DNA of 64,000 nt from Cryptosporangium sp044454545 (GCF_044454545.1 NZ_JBITDV010000006.1:434001-498000), one strand, 5' to 3'; shown: positions 1 through 8,203, counted from the first letter of the stretch. Notes: generated by a model not told the origin, from the sequence alone. Program-made: numbers and translations.

Positions 1-449
1 CAGGCCGCCGCGAGCCGGTCGAGCTGGCCCCGGCTCAGCAGGTCCAGCAGCGCCGACGCGGTGACCAGCGACGTCGAGAGCAGGTCACCGGCGCTCAGTT
101 CGGTGAGGTCGGCGTGCCGGGTCATCACGGTGACCGCCGACCCGTCGGCGGCGACCGACGCGGCGGTCCCGGCGGCGAACGCCAGCAGTTCGGCGTCGTG
201 GTCCTGCAGGATCCAGCGCTGCGGGCCGGGCAGCAGCGGAGCCAGCCAGCGCTGCATCGAGCCGGTGCCGGTGCCGAGGTCCCGGATCAGCAGGTCGGCC
301 GGCGCACCCGGGCGGGCCAGCCGGGCCCGCAGCGGCTCGAGCAGGTCGTGCGCACGGGCCGCGGCGTCCGCCGGCTCGCGCAGGCCCAGCCACGACGACG
401 CATAGCGCGGCGCCTCCGTGAGGGTCACCCGGTCTCCGCTCGTGTTCAT
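1..449 (-). CDS. Class I SAM-dependent methyltransferase (partial, cut by left edge)
   Basis: N-terminal 149 codons of a class I (Rossmann) methyltransferase; the 3' part lies outside the window. The SAM-binding glycine loop is visible as IRDLGTGTG at residues 55-63, and an acidic beta2 end (QDHD, 82-85) follows. The ATG shares four bases with the TGA of the upstream phosphatidyltransferase gene (ATGA at 446-449), so the two are probably translationally coupled. It is the last visible member of a minus-strand operon running from 4414. The substrate cannot be read from the sequence. The context of a pterin synthase homologue, glycosyltransferase and CDP-alcohol transferase suggests it decorates a small molecule. 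Confidence 0.8.
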   Translation of the reverse strand, partial: MNTSGDRVTLTEAPRYASSWLGLREPADAAARAHDLLEPLRARLARPGAPADLLIRDLGTGTGSMQRWLAPLLPGPQRWILQDHDAELLAFAAGTAASVAADGSAVTVMTRHADLTELSAGDLLSTSLVTASALLDLLSRGQLDRLAAA

Positions 450-1237
450 CGCTGGCCTACTCCGACGAACGGCTGCGAGGCGTTGACGGTTCGAACGCCG
501 ACCGGAGAAGTGACCGCGCGTCCGGCGGCGTCCGCCCGGTGCAGGAAGCGGATGTCGCGAGCGAACGACCAGCCGACCACCGCGAGGGACAGGCCGACGA
601 GCGCGGCCGCGGCCGGCGTCGGCAGAACGCCGGACGCGGCGGCCACCAGGACGAAGCCGAGCGCGGCGGCGATCGCGCTGCGCGACTGACGGCGGGGCAG
701 GTCGCCGCGGAGGAACGGCAGGAACCAGCCCGCCGCGACGTACGCGTACCGGAGTGCGCCGATCGCGATCACCCAGACTCCCAGCGACTGCGCGAGGTAG
801 AGGCTGAGCACCAGGGCCAGGATCGAGTCGACCTCGCCGTCGAAGCGGCCCCCGAGCGCGGTCGCGGTGCCGGTCCGGCGGGCGACCTGGCCGTCGATCC
901 CGTCCATCAGCCAGGCGACGAACGCGATGACGACGAGCGCCCAGCGGTGGTCGGGCCCGCTGAACGACTCCGCCGCCAGCGCGGTGACCCCGCCGACCAG
1001 CGTGCAGCGGGCCAGCGTCACCGCGTTGGCCGGGCCGAACGAGGTCGCTCCGGTGCGGTGCAGCGCACCGGAGAGGAACACCCAGGTCGCGATCCCGAAG
1101 ATGACGCCGGCCAGCCACCCGGTGGTGCCGAGTCCGACGCTCGCGGCCAGACCGCCGAGAACGCCGAACTGCGCGACCACTCCGAGGACGGGACCGACGA
1201 CCGGACCCGTCGTGCTGACTCGAACGTCGACCGTCAC
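446..1237 (-). CDS. CDP-alcohol phosphatidyltransferase family membrane protein
   Basis: Integral membrane enzyme of the CDP-alcohol phosphotransferase family, 263 aa, transferring a phospho-alcohol group from a CDP-activated donor. The full family signature D1xxD2G1xxAR...G2xxxD3xxxD4 is present: D112, D115, G116, A119, R120, G129, D133 and D137. Hydrophobic segments lie at about 15-57, 70-88, 97-111 and in the C-terminal half. Most relatives make phospholipids or phosphoinositol compounds, but the gene sits in an operon with a glycosyltransferase, a HAD phosphatase and a 6-PTPS homologue, so the acceptor may be unusual. It lies 85 bp after the HAD gene; its TGA overlaps the ATG of the methyltransferase. 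Confidence 0.88.
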   Translation of the reverse strand: MTVDVRVSTTGPVVGPVLGVVAQFGVLGGLAASVGLGTTGWLAGVIFGIATWVFLSGALHRTGATSFGPANAVTLARCTLVGGVTALAAESFSGPDHRWALVVIAFVAWLMDGIDGQVARRTGTATALGGRFDGEVDSILALVLSLYLAQSLGVWVIAIGALRYAYVAAGWFLPFLRGDLPRRQSRSAIAAALGFVLVAAASGVLPTPAAAALVGLSLAVVGWSFARDIRFLHRADAAGRAVTSPVGVRTVNASQPFVGVGQR

Positions 1238-1322
1238 TGATCCACCCGTTTCGCCCAGGCGCGGCGTTGTGTCGCGCGCCGGGAAACACGGGGCTGGGAG
1301 CCAGAAGGTTCAGTGGTTCGAG

Positions 1323-1991
1323 TCAGACAAGCGACAGAACCCGGCCGAGGCCCCGCGGGCCCGTCGCCGCAGGCCGGGGCAGCAGGAACACGTGCATGCC
1401 GGCGGCGATCGCTCCGGAGTCGGTGAGCGGGTTGTCGCCGACCATCAGACACCGCTCCGGAGCGACGTCGAGCTGGTCGCAGGCGGCCAGGAAAACCGGG
1501 ACCGCGGGCTTGCACATGCCGTGCTGGAACGACATGACGACGGTGTCCACGTAGGCCATCACGCCCAGCTGTTCCATCGCCGGACGCAGGTCGAAGCCGG
1601 TGTCGCTGACGATGCCGATCTTCGTGCCGCGCTCGGAGAGCGCCCGCAGCGTCGGCACGGTGTCTTCGAACGCCTCCCAGGAAGCGGCATCGACGGTCAG
1701 GGCGTAGAGCCGCTCGCTCAGACCGGGCGCGAGGTTCTCGCACCCGGCCGCGGTGTAGAGCGCGGTCCACACGTCGTGGTGCTGGCCGGTGGAGAGGTCG
1801 CGACCCTTGGCCATCTCCTCGGCCGTGCTGCTGGTGTCGAGGACACGCTTCCAGACGTCGGCCACTTCTCCCGGGTCCAGCGGGGCCAGGCCCAGGTCGG
1901 CGGCTGCGCGGTGCAGCAGCGTCTCGCCGCTGCCGGACAGCCGGATCAGCGTGTCACCGGCATCGAACAGGACTGCGTCGAACTGGCTCAC
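1323..1991 (-). CDS. HAD superfamily hydrolase
   Basis: Haloacid-dehalogenase-fold phosphatase of 222 aa. Motif I is FDAGDTL with the nucleophile D10; motif II is the VSD/T region near 130; motif III lysine lies in CKPAVP; motif IV is MVGDNPLTD near 180. An alpha-helical cap lies between motifs I and II, as in subfamily I enzymes. The +2 position after the nucleophile is G rather than the usual second Asp, a variant also seen in other DAGxT-type HADs. ATG overlaps the TGA of the glycosyltransferase (ATGA, 1988-1991). In this operon it could dephosphorylate a sugar- or alcohol-phosphate intermediate; that role is inferred. Confidence 0.85.
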   Translation of the reverse strand: MSQFDAVLFDAGDTLIRLSGSGETLLHRAAADLGLAPLDPGEVADVWKRVLDTSSTAEEMAKGRDLSTGQHHDVWTALYTAAGCENLAPGLSERLYALTVDAASWEAFEDTVPTLRALSERGTKIGIVSDTGFDLRPAMEQLGVMAYVDTVVMSFQHGMCKPAVPVFLAACDQLDVAPERCLMVGDNPLTDSGAIAAGMHVFLLPRPAATGPRGLGRVLSLV

Positions 1992-3016
1992 GTCCGCGTC
2001 TCCTCCACTACGGCCCGAATCTCAGTGAATAGCACGCGAGCGGTGTCGTCCCAGTTCGGAAAGGATTCCGACCGGATCCTGGCCGCGGCGGCCATTGTCC
2101 GGCGGCGCGGCTCGTCCTCGGCCAGGGTTCGCAGGGCGTCGCCGAGGGCCCGCACGTCTCCCGGCGGCACCGCGAACCCCTCGACGCCGTGCCGGGCCAG
2201 GTGCGGGAGGTTGCCCGCGTCCCAGCCGACCACCGGCAGGCCCTCCGTCATCGCTTCGCTGTACACGGTTCCGTACGGTTCGCGCAGGCTGGCCAGCGCG
2301 AACACGTCCGCCGACCGGTAGTGACCGACCACCTCGGCCGGCGTCAGGAGGCCGTGGGTCCTGACCCGGCCGTCGAGATCCGGCCGGTTCAGCCGGGCGC
2401 TGACCTTCGCCGCGTACTCCGGGTCGACGTTCGGATCGCCCACCAGGTGCAGGGTCACCGCGTCCGGTGGCAGCGACGCGACCGCCTCCAGCAGGTCGAG
2501 CAGCCCCTTGCGCTCGACCCAGTTGCCGACCGAGAGCACCGCGATCTTCCGCCCGTGCCGCAGATCGCCCTGCGGGGCGACCGGCGCGTCGGCCGGGTCC
2601 CGGCCCGGGGCCACGACCCGCAGCAGGTCCGCCGGCATTCCCGACGCGCGGAGGGTGTCCGCCAGGTCCTCGCTGGCGATCAGCAGTCTCGACGCGAAGC
2701 GGTAAGCGCGCCGGTCGAGGACCTTCTGGACGTACCGGCGCACCCCGGTGTGGTCGATGCCGCCCGGAGGCTGGTGGAGCATGCCGACGATCGGGGGCAG
2801 GCCGCGGCGGGGCAGCCACGGGCCGAGGTAGGCGGCGGCGATGCTGTCGACGAGCAGCGCGTCCGGCTTCCGGTCGACGAGCGCGGCGAGCAGACCGCGG
2901 CCGGACGCGACCGAGGCCGGGAACGATTTTTCCGGGACCGAGACGAAGTCGAGGCGCGCGTTGCTGGCGGCTGCTCGATCGGCGACGCGCCGGTGGTAGA
3001 GGTACCCACCGGTCAT
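1988..3016 (-). CDS. Glycosyltransferase family 4 (GT-B fold)
   Basis: Retaining GT-B glycosyltransferase, about 342-358 aa. The C-terminal nucleotide-sugar domain shows SVGNWVERKG and the EX7E motif inside REPYGTVYSEAMTEG; the N-terminal domain has the conserved TGGYLYHRR loop. The first standard start is ATG at 3016, but that removes the first beta strand. In the same frame the sequence reads LKPLTVALLTLGDPAT directly upstream, with no ATG/GTG/TTG, only a CTG at 3064-3062. That CTG overlaps the stop of the upstream gene as CTGA. A CTG start is therefore possible. The sugar and acceptor are unknown. It is coupled to the HAD gene by an ATGA overlap. Confidence 0.85.
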   Translation of the reverse strand: MTGGYLYHRRVADRAAASNARLDFVSVPEKSFPASVASGRGLLAALVDRKPDALLVDSIAAAYLGPWLPRRGLPPIVGMLHQPPGGIDHTGVRRYVQKVLDRRAYRFASRLLIASEDLADTLRASGMPADLLRVVAPGRDPADAPVAPQGDLRHGRKIAVLSVGNWVERKGLLDLLEAVASLPPDAVTLHLVGDPNVDPEYAAKVSARLNRPDLDGRVRTHGLLTPAEVVGHYRSADVFALASLREPYGTVYSEAMTEGLPVVGWDAGNLPHLARHGVEGFAVPPGDVRALGDALRTLAEDEPRRRTMAAAARIRSESFPNWDDTARVLFTEIRAVVEETRT

Positions 3017-3060
3017 CGTCGCCGGGTCGCCGAGGGTGAGCAGCGCGACCGTGAGGGGCT

Positions 3061-3441
3061 TCAGGCCAGCACGCCCGAGTAGCCGCCGAACTCGGTCGCG
3101 TTCTCGTAGACGCGGACCGCGAGATCCGCGCCGGGCGCGTTGATCGTCGCGCCGATCCGGCCGTGCACCCAGAAGGCGAACGACTCGACGGTGACGGCCT
3201 CGGTGCCGAGCTCCGGGGCGATGATCGCGTCCAGGTCGGCGTCGTCGAGCCGGTTCGTGAGCTCTTCGAGCGCGCCGACGAGGACGTCGAGGTCGACGAC
3301 CATGCCCTTGTCGTCGAGCTCGTCGCGGGAGACGACCAGCGTTAATCGGTAGTCGTGGGAGTGCCGTTCGCCTTCCGGTGGCGGCATGTCGGGCATGACA
3401 TGGAATGCGCGGACCTCGCGCTCGGTGCCGGTTTGGTACAT
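3061..3441 (-). CDS. 6-pyruvoyl-tetrahydropterin synthase / QueD family protein
   Basis: Small T-fold enzyme, 126 aa. Probable zinc ligands are H14, H27 and H29 (the HSH of ERHSHDY), followed by the conserved strand and the MVVDLDVL helix-entry motif. A catalytic Cys as in QueD or eukaryotic PTPS is not seen between H14 and H27, so the reaction may differ from classic PTPS or carboxypterin synthesis. The family acts on dihydroneopterin triphosphate. No other queuosine gene is in view, so preQ0 synthesis is not supported here. It starts 4 nt after the dehydrogenase stop and runs straight into the glycosyltransferase, so it is part of the operon. Confidence 0.8.
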   Translation of the reverse strand: MYQTGTEREVRAFHVMPDMPPPEGERHSHDYRLTLVVSRDELDDKGMVVDLDVLVGALEELTNRLDDADLDAIIAPELGTEAVTVESFAFWVHGRIGATINAPGADLAVRVYENATEFGGYSGVLA

Positions 3442-3445
3442 GCCG

Positions 3446-4414
3446 TTATTTGTACCGGAGGGCCACGTGCAGAACTCCGGCGTCACCGCGATCGAGGGTC
3501 GCGTAGGCCTCGGCGGCGTCCTCGAAGGGGAATTCGGTGGTGGCCAGATCACGGAGCGGGAGCGCGTCGAGGAGGTCGCGGGCGGCCTCGCGGCGGCGCG
3601 CGTTGGTCCAGCGGCCCTGGGCGGCGTAGGGGATCGTCGAGACCTGGCTGCTGCGGATCGTGAGGCGGCGGCGATGGAAGTGTTCGCCCAGCGGGAGCGG
3701 GACCGGCTTGGTGCCGTACCAGGAGCCGACGAGCGCGGTGCCTTCGTGCCGGAGCAGTGCGAGGCCGGTGGCGAGCGCCGTCGGGGCGCCGGACGTCTCG
3801 ACGAGCAGGGAGACGCCGTCGCCGACCCGATCCGCGAGCTCGTCGGGGTGCGCGGTCGGCAGGCCGAGTGACCCCGCGAGCGCGCGGCGGGCGTCGCGCG
3901 GCTCGGCGGCGACGACGTGGGCGCCGGCCCGGGTGAGGAGCAGGGACGTGAGCAGCCCGATCGCGCCCAGGCCCAGCACGACGACGGTTTCCCCGAAGAC
4001 CGGGCCGGCGTCCAGGCTGAGCTGGAGCGCGGTCTCGACCAGCGGGAACATCGTCCCGAGCCGGGGGTCGAGGTGGTCGGGAAGGACGACGACGTCGTCC
4101 GCGGCGGCGGCGAACCGGTCCTGGTGCGGGTGGAACGAGAAGACGGTCCGGCCTTCCAGCGTGCCCTGCTCGACGAGGCCGACGCAGCTGTAGCCGTACT
4201 GGAACGGGTACGTGAATCCGCCGTCGGCGAGCGCCGAGAGGGTCTCGTCCCGCTCGGTGTCGGGGTTGAGCTCGCCGCGGTAGGCGAGCAGTTCGGTGCC
4301 GGCGCTGATGCCGGAGTAGAGCGTGCGGACGAGGAGGTCGGCCGGTTCCGGAGCCGGGACCGGCCGGATCTCGACGGCACGAGGAGCGGTGAACCAGACG
4401 GCGTGGACGGTCAT
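3446..4414 (-). CDS. Zinc-type (MDR) alcohol dehydrogenase-like protein
   Basis: Medium-chain dehydrogenase/reductase of 322 aa. A GroES-like N-terminal domain with SGISAGTEL (34-42) precedes the Rossmann domain with GLGAIG at 148-153. The catalytic-zinc cysteine expected near residue 38 is absent (SGIS instead), as in BchC-like and other zinc-free members, so it is probably an NAD(P)-dependent reductase on an unknown substrate. First gene of the 4414-1 operon. There is no Shine-Dalgarno sequence. CATCAT lies exactly 6 nt upstream of the ATG and could be the -10 element of a leaderless mRNA. Three 16-bp tandem repeats sit directly behind that element. Confidence 0.85.
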   Translation of the reverse strand: MTVHAVWFTAPRAVEIRPVPAPEPADLLVRTLYSGISAGTELLAYRGELNPDTERDETLSALADGGFTYPFQYGYSCVGLVEQGTLEGRTVFSFHPHQDRFAAAADDVVVLPDHLDPRLGTMFPLVETALQLSLDAGPVFGETVVVLGLGAIGLLTSLLLTRAGAHVVAAEPRDARRALAGSLGLPTAHPDELADRVGDGVSLLVETSGAPTALATGLALLRHEGTALVGSWYGTKPVPLPLGEHFHRRRLTIRSSQVSTIPYAAQGRWTNARRREAARDLLDALPLRDLATTEFPFEDAAEAYATLDRGDAGVLHVALRYK

Positions 4415-4422
4415 GGGGCCAT

Positions 4423-4470
4423 GATGCCCAGTTGCGGTGATGCCCAGTTGCGGTGATGCCCAGTTGCGGT
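4423..4470. repeat. Three perfect tandem 16-bp direct repeats upstream of the pterin/GT operon
   Basis: Unit gatgcccagttgcggt (plus strand) occurs three times without a mismatch at 4423-4438, 4439-4454 and 4455-4470. The array ends 9 bp before the ATG of the dehydrogenase at 4414, so it occupies the place where the -10/-35 region of a leaderless promoter would be. Such spacing suggests binding sites for a regulator that stacks along one or two DNA faces, or a slippage-prone promoter tract. No regulator gene is adjacent. Confidence 0.85.
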
Positions 4471-4556
4471 CCGGCCAGCCGGAGTCGGCCGGCGAGTTCT
4501 CCGCGGACAGGCGCCGGATCTCGCGGGTCCGCAGGTCGACCGGGCCGGGCGGTTCG

Positions 4557-5777
4557 TTACGCGGCGCTGCTCGAGTCGCAGGGGGCGGACTCCCCGAAGT
4601 GACCGGCCGGCGGCGTCACGACCCGCGCCGGATCGCGCGCGACCGTCGTCCGCAACAGCACCAGGCCCAGCACGGAGCAGCACGCGGCGGCCCCGAACGC
4701 GGCCCGGTAGCCGCCGAGGGCGGCGGCCTGGCCGACGACCAGCCCACCCAGGCCGGTGGCGACGTCGAAGAACATCGTGAACGTGGAGACGGCGGCGGCC
4801 TGCTCGGATTCCTTGACCCGGCTGATCACCAGCGCCATCAGACCCGGGTACTGGAACGCTATCCCGGTGCCGAGCGGCACGATCCCGACGTAGATCCAGA
4901 GCGGCGACGGCGCCGCGGCGATCACGACCAGCCCGATCACGACGCCGACCGTCGCCAGCGTGCCGGCCCGCACCGCGCCGATCCGGTCGGGGAGGCCGCC
5001 CGCGAACATCCGGGTCGCGAGCACCACGATCGAGTACAGCAGGAACATCCACGACGGGTTGGCGCCGTGCAACTCGTCCACGTAGAGCGGGATGTAGGCG
5101 TTGAAGGCGACGACGCCGATGATGCCGAGGGCCAGCACCGCACCGGGCCAGAGGGCCGCGGAGTGGAACCGGGGTGCGTTCTCACCCTCGCTGCGGGAGC
5201 GGTGGTTGGCGACCAGCAGCATCGGCAGCGTGCAGACGAGCTGCACGCCCCCGGCGACGACGAACGTCGGTCCGACGCCGAAGGCGTCGTAACAGGGCTG
5301 GCCGATCACCGGCCCCAGGCCGATACCGAGGTAGGGCGCCACCGAGAAGTAGCTGGACGCCTTGGAGCGGTGATCCGGGTGCGCGGTCGCCATCACGCGG
5401 GCGATGCAGGCGACGAACATCACCGCGAGCGCCGCACCGCTGAGCAGCCGGAACACCAGCAGCGCGGGCAGGTTGCCGGCCAGCGCGTACAGGGCGGTGG
5501 CGACCGCGCCGACGAACCCTCCGACGAGGACCAGGGGCTGGAACCCCAGGTTCTGGATCGCGCGCGCGGTGAACGGGCGCACCATCACCGCGGAGACCGC
5601 CATGATCCCGACGACGACGCCGATCGCCAGGTCACCGCCGCCGAGGTCCTGGACGAAATACGGCAGGACCGGCAGCGTCATGCCGAGTGAGAGGAAGGCT
5701 CCGAGGGCGGCGACGAGGAGAAGGACGAATTCCTTGGTGATCAGTCGTTCGGTGGACCGGTCACGCAGTGTCGCCAT
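4557..5777 (-). CDS. MFS transporter
   Basis: Major facilitator superfamily transporter, 406 aa, about 12 hydrophobic segments. It has the usual N-terminal half with a charged loop (VRPFTARAIQNLG, about 66-78) in the motif A position, and a repeated second half with GGLPDRIGAVRAG near 258. The family mostly exports drugs or metabolites by proton antiport; the substrate is unknown. The ATG lies 17 bp inside the 3' end of the PAP2 gene, so the two are probably co-transcribed. About 140 bp separate its 3' end from the 16-bp repeat array of the next operon; nothing coding is seen there. Confidence 0.85.
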   Translation of the reverse strand: MATLRDRSTERLITKEFVLLLVAALGAFLSLGMTLPVLPYFVQDLGGGDLAIGVVVGIMAVSAVMVRPFTARAIQNLGFQPLVLVGGFVGAVATALYALAGNLPALLVFRLLSGAALAVMFVACIARVMATAHPDHRSKASSYFSVAPYLGIGLGPVIGQPCYDAFGVGPTFVVAGGVQLVCTLPMLLVANHRSRSEGENAPRFHSAALWPGAVLALGIIGVVAFNAYIPLYVDELHGANPSWMFLLYSIVVLATRMFAGGLPDRIGAVRAGTLATVGVVIGLVVIAAAPSPLWIYVGIVPLGTGIAFQYPGLMALVISRVKESEQAAAVSTFTMFFDVATGLGGLVVGQAAALGGYRAAFGAAACCSVLGLVLLRTTVARDPARVVTPPAGHFGESAPCDSSSAA

Positions 5778-6564
5778 TCGAACTCTCTCCGCCCCTCGAA
5801 TCCCGCAATACCTCGCTCACCCTTGTATCCGTGGTGAGGACCTCCGGCGAAGTTCTGTGGTGCAGCTCACCGAACTGCCAGAAACCGGCGAACGCCAGCG
5901 CGGCCAGCGCGGCCGCGACGCCGCCGGCCAGGTCGAGGAGCCAGTGGTGGCCGGTGACCAGCACGTCGAGGCCGGTGGCGCCGGCGTGCAACCAGGCGAG
6001 AGCGCGGAGCCACCAGCGTGCGGTGACCGCCGCGACCGCGAGCGCGCACCAGACCGCCCAGCCCACGTGCATGCTCGGGAACGCGGCGTACGCGTTCTCG
6101 GCCCCGGCTATGACGGGGGCGCCGGGGAGCCCGTCGACCAGCCGGGGAGGGGCGGTCGGCCAGGCCCACGACACCGCGACGCCGATCAGGCTGGCGGCCA
6201 CGAACGCGGTGCGGTAGCGGCGGTAGGCGTCCGGGCGGAACAGGACGAGCAGGCCGAACACGACGAACGGCACCGTGAAGTGGCCGATGACGTAGTAGGC
6301 GTTGGCGACCGCCTGGCGGGTTTCGTCGCGCGCCCACCAGGTGCTGAGCGCGTTCTCGCGGTTCAGCCCGATCGCGGCCTCGACGGACCGGAGGGTCCTG
6401 GCGTTGGTGACGGCGGCGCCGGCGCGATCGGCGGAGCCGGCGCCCACCGCGAGGTAGGCGCCGACGCCGAGCGCGACGATCGCGAGTTCGGTGGCGATCA
6501 CGCGCACCCAGGCGCGCAGCGGCGCCGCCACCGCCGACGAGATCGTGTCCGTCGCCATCGCCAC
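5761..6564 (-). CDS. PAP2-superfamily membrane phosphatase/phosphotransferase (Aur1/Ipt1-like)
   Basis: Membrane protein of 267 aa with about six hydrophobic segments and a PAP2 active site. The signature is split over PTAPPRL (136-142), PSMHVGWAVW (163-172) and GHHWLLDLAGG (205-215), with the histidines of PSMH and GHHxxxD as the expected phospho-transfer residues. The arrangement matches the inositol-phosphorylceramide-synthase-like branch rather than simple lipid phosphatases. It could hydrolyse or transfer a lipid phosphate on the outer membrane face. It overlaps the MFS start by 17 bp. The start could be M1 or M3; both lie within six bases. Confidence 0.82.
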   Translation of the reverse strand: MAMATDTISSAVAAPLRAWVRVIATELAIVALGVGAYLAVGAGSADRAGAAVTNARTLRSVEAAIGLNRENALSTWWARDETRQAVANAYYVIGHFTVPFVVFGLLVLFRPDAYRRYRTAFVAASLIGVAVSWAWPTAPPRLVDGLPGAPVIAGAENAYAAFPSMHVGWAVWCALAVAAVTARWWLRALAWLHAGATGLDVLVTGHHWLLDLAGGVAAALAALAFAGFWQFGELHHRTSPEVLTTDTRVSEVLRDSRGGESSNGDTA

Positions 6565-6643
6565 CTGGTGCCCTCCCCGGTTTCCGCAGGTGGGCGGTAT
6601 CCCCCGTCAATCGACGCAATAACCGGGCGCGCGGTGTGACGTG

Positions 6644-7036
6644 TCAGGCAGTCGCGGGGACGTGGTGGGGACCGGGCGCCGGAACGGGCTTGCGGCCCAG
6701 GTCCGCGGTGGGCACGTGGGCGGTCTCGCGTCCGGAGGCGGTCGCGGCGGCGGAGATCACGCACAGCACCGCGAGGAAGATCGCGACCGGCAGCCAGCCT
6801 CCGCGGCCCTCACCGGCCAGCGCGGCTCCGACGGTCGGGGCGAATCCGCCGATCGCGAACCCGATCTGCGTCCCGATCGCCATCCCGGACAACCGGACCC
6901 GGGTGGTGAACATCTCGCCGTAGAACGCCGGCCAGGTCGAGTTCGGCGCGCTGTACACGACACCCGACAGCAGGATCCCGACCGCGAAGATCAGCAGCCA
7001 GTTCCCGTGCCCGATCGCCGACAGGTACGCGAACAT
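6644..7036 (-). pseudogene. 5'-truncated MHS-family (shikimate/metabolite:H+ symporter) transporter remnant
   Basis: Only the last about 130 residues of an MFS transporter of the metabolite:H+ symporter type remain, covering roughly the last three or four membrane spans (SGVVYSAPNSTWPAFYGEMF, then a loop with RVRLSGMAIGTQ, then the C-terminal tail). Full-length members have about 430-450 aa. The homologous frame continues for a few codons upstream of the ATG at 7036 and then stops abruptly where the oppositely oriented dehydratase fragment starts. The first two thirds and the promoter are deleted. Confidence 0.75.
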
Positions 7037-7038
7037 CA

Positions 7039-8185
7039 GTGCGGCGAGCCGATCATCCGGCGCTCGGGCTGTGCCTGGACAGCTTCCACATCCTGTCGCG
7101 GGGATCGGATCCGGCGCCGATCGCCGCGATCCCGGGCGAAAAGCTGTTCTTCCTGCAGCTCGCGGACGCGCCCTACCTCTCGATGGACGTTCTGCAGTGG
7201 AGCCGGCACCACCGGCTGTTCCCGGGCCAGGGCGCGTTCGACCTGCCGGCGTTCCTGGCGCCGGTGCTCGCCGCCGGTTACGACGGGCCGCTGTCGCTGG
7301 AGGTCTTCAACGACGTGTTCCGCCAGGCCGACCCGGCCCGTACCGCGGTGGACGCCCGGCGGTCGCTGCTCGCCCTTCAGGACGCGGCCGAGCCGGCACC
7401 GGCGCTGGCCGGGCACGCGTTCGTGGAGTTGCTGGCCTCGCCGTCCGACGCCGACCACCTCGGCGGGGTGCTCGGCGCGCTGGGGTTCGCGCGGACCGGG
7501 CGGCACCGGTCGTAGCCGGTCGAGCGGTGGGAACAGGGGCGGGCGCGGGTGCTGGTGAACGCCGGTGGCGACGGGGGAGCGGTGGTCGGCGCGCTGGCGG
7601 TGGAGTCGGCCGACCCGCCGGCCGCGGCGCCGGGCCCAGCGGCTGCTCGCGCCGCTGCTGCCCCGGGAACGCGGCCCGGCCGAGGCCGACCTCGCCGCCG
7701 TGCGGGCACCGGACGGCACTCCGCTGTTCTTCTGCCGCACCGGCCCCGGGGGCTGGCCCGGAGACTTCGACCCGGTCCGGACGTCGACCGCGGGGATAGG
7801 CGTGGTGAGCATCGACCACATCGGGCTCTCGGAGCCGTTCGACCGGTTCGACGAGGCGGCGCTGTTCCACCGCGCGGTGCTGGGCCTCACCCCGGAGTCC
7901 GCCGACGAGTTCGCCGCCCCGTTCGGCCTGATCCGCGGCCGGGCCTTCGCCGACCGGGACCGGACCGTCCGCCTGGCCCTGACCGTCGCGAGGCTCCGGC
8001 GCGGCGACTGGGCGCCCGCGGTCGCCGAGCCGCAGTACGTCGCGTCCGCGGTCGGCGACCTGCTGGGCGGTCGCCTGTTCCTGCTCCTGGTGCAGCGCCT
8101 GGACGGCTACGACGGCTACGGCTGGGCCGACGCCCCGGTCCGGATGACCGCCCACCGTCGCAACCGCCTTGTGCGCACCGGCTGA
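7039..8185 (+). pseudogene. Remnant of a sugar-isomerase-type dehydroshikimate dehydratase / HPPD-like fusion gene
   Basis: Degraded two-domain gene. The 3' half of a TIM barrel (GLCLDSFHILSRG, then LSLEVFNDVF) is followed by a VOC/HPPD-like domain (GVVSIDHIGL near 7800-7830, then GYDGYGWADAPVRM near 8105-8145). Four lesions are visible: the first half of the barrel is missing; an in-frame TAG at 7513-7515 is followed by continued homology in the same frame; a frameshift occurs near 7630; and about 50 residues are deleted near 8050 in the HPPD part. Intact relatives such as QsuB of Corynebacterium glutamicum convert 3-dehydroshikimate to protocatechuate. The gene should be inactive. Confidence 0.78.
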
Positions 8186-8203
8186 ACCCGTGAGACTCGC
8201 GGC

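Noticed and set aside
1295..1325. tRNA-like T-arm sequence ggttcgagtc
   Set aside because: No matching stems, anticodon arm or acceptor ends could be formed around it; it lies in the short gap between two coupled genes.
3061..4380. A 439-aa fusion frame including the PTPS homologue
   Set aside because: The first about 310 residues are Ser/Arg-rich shadow of the dehydrogenase; the PTPS domain starts at ATG 3441.
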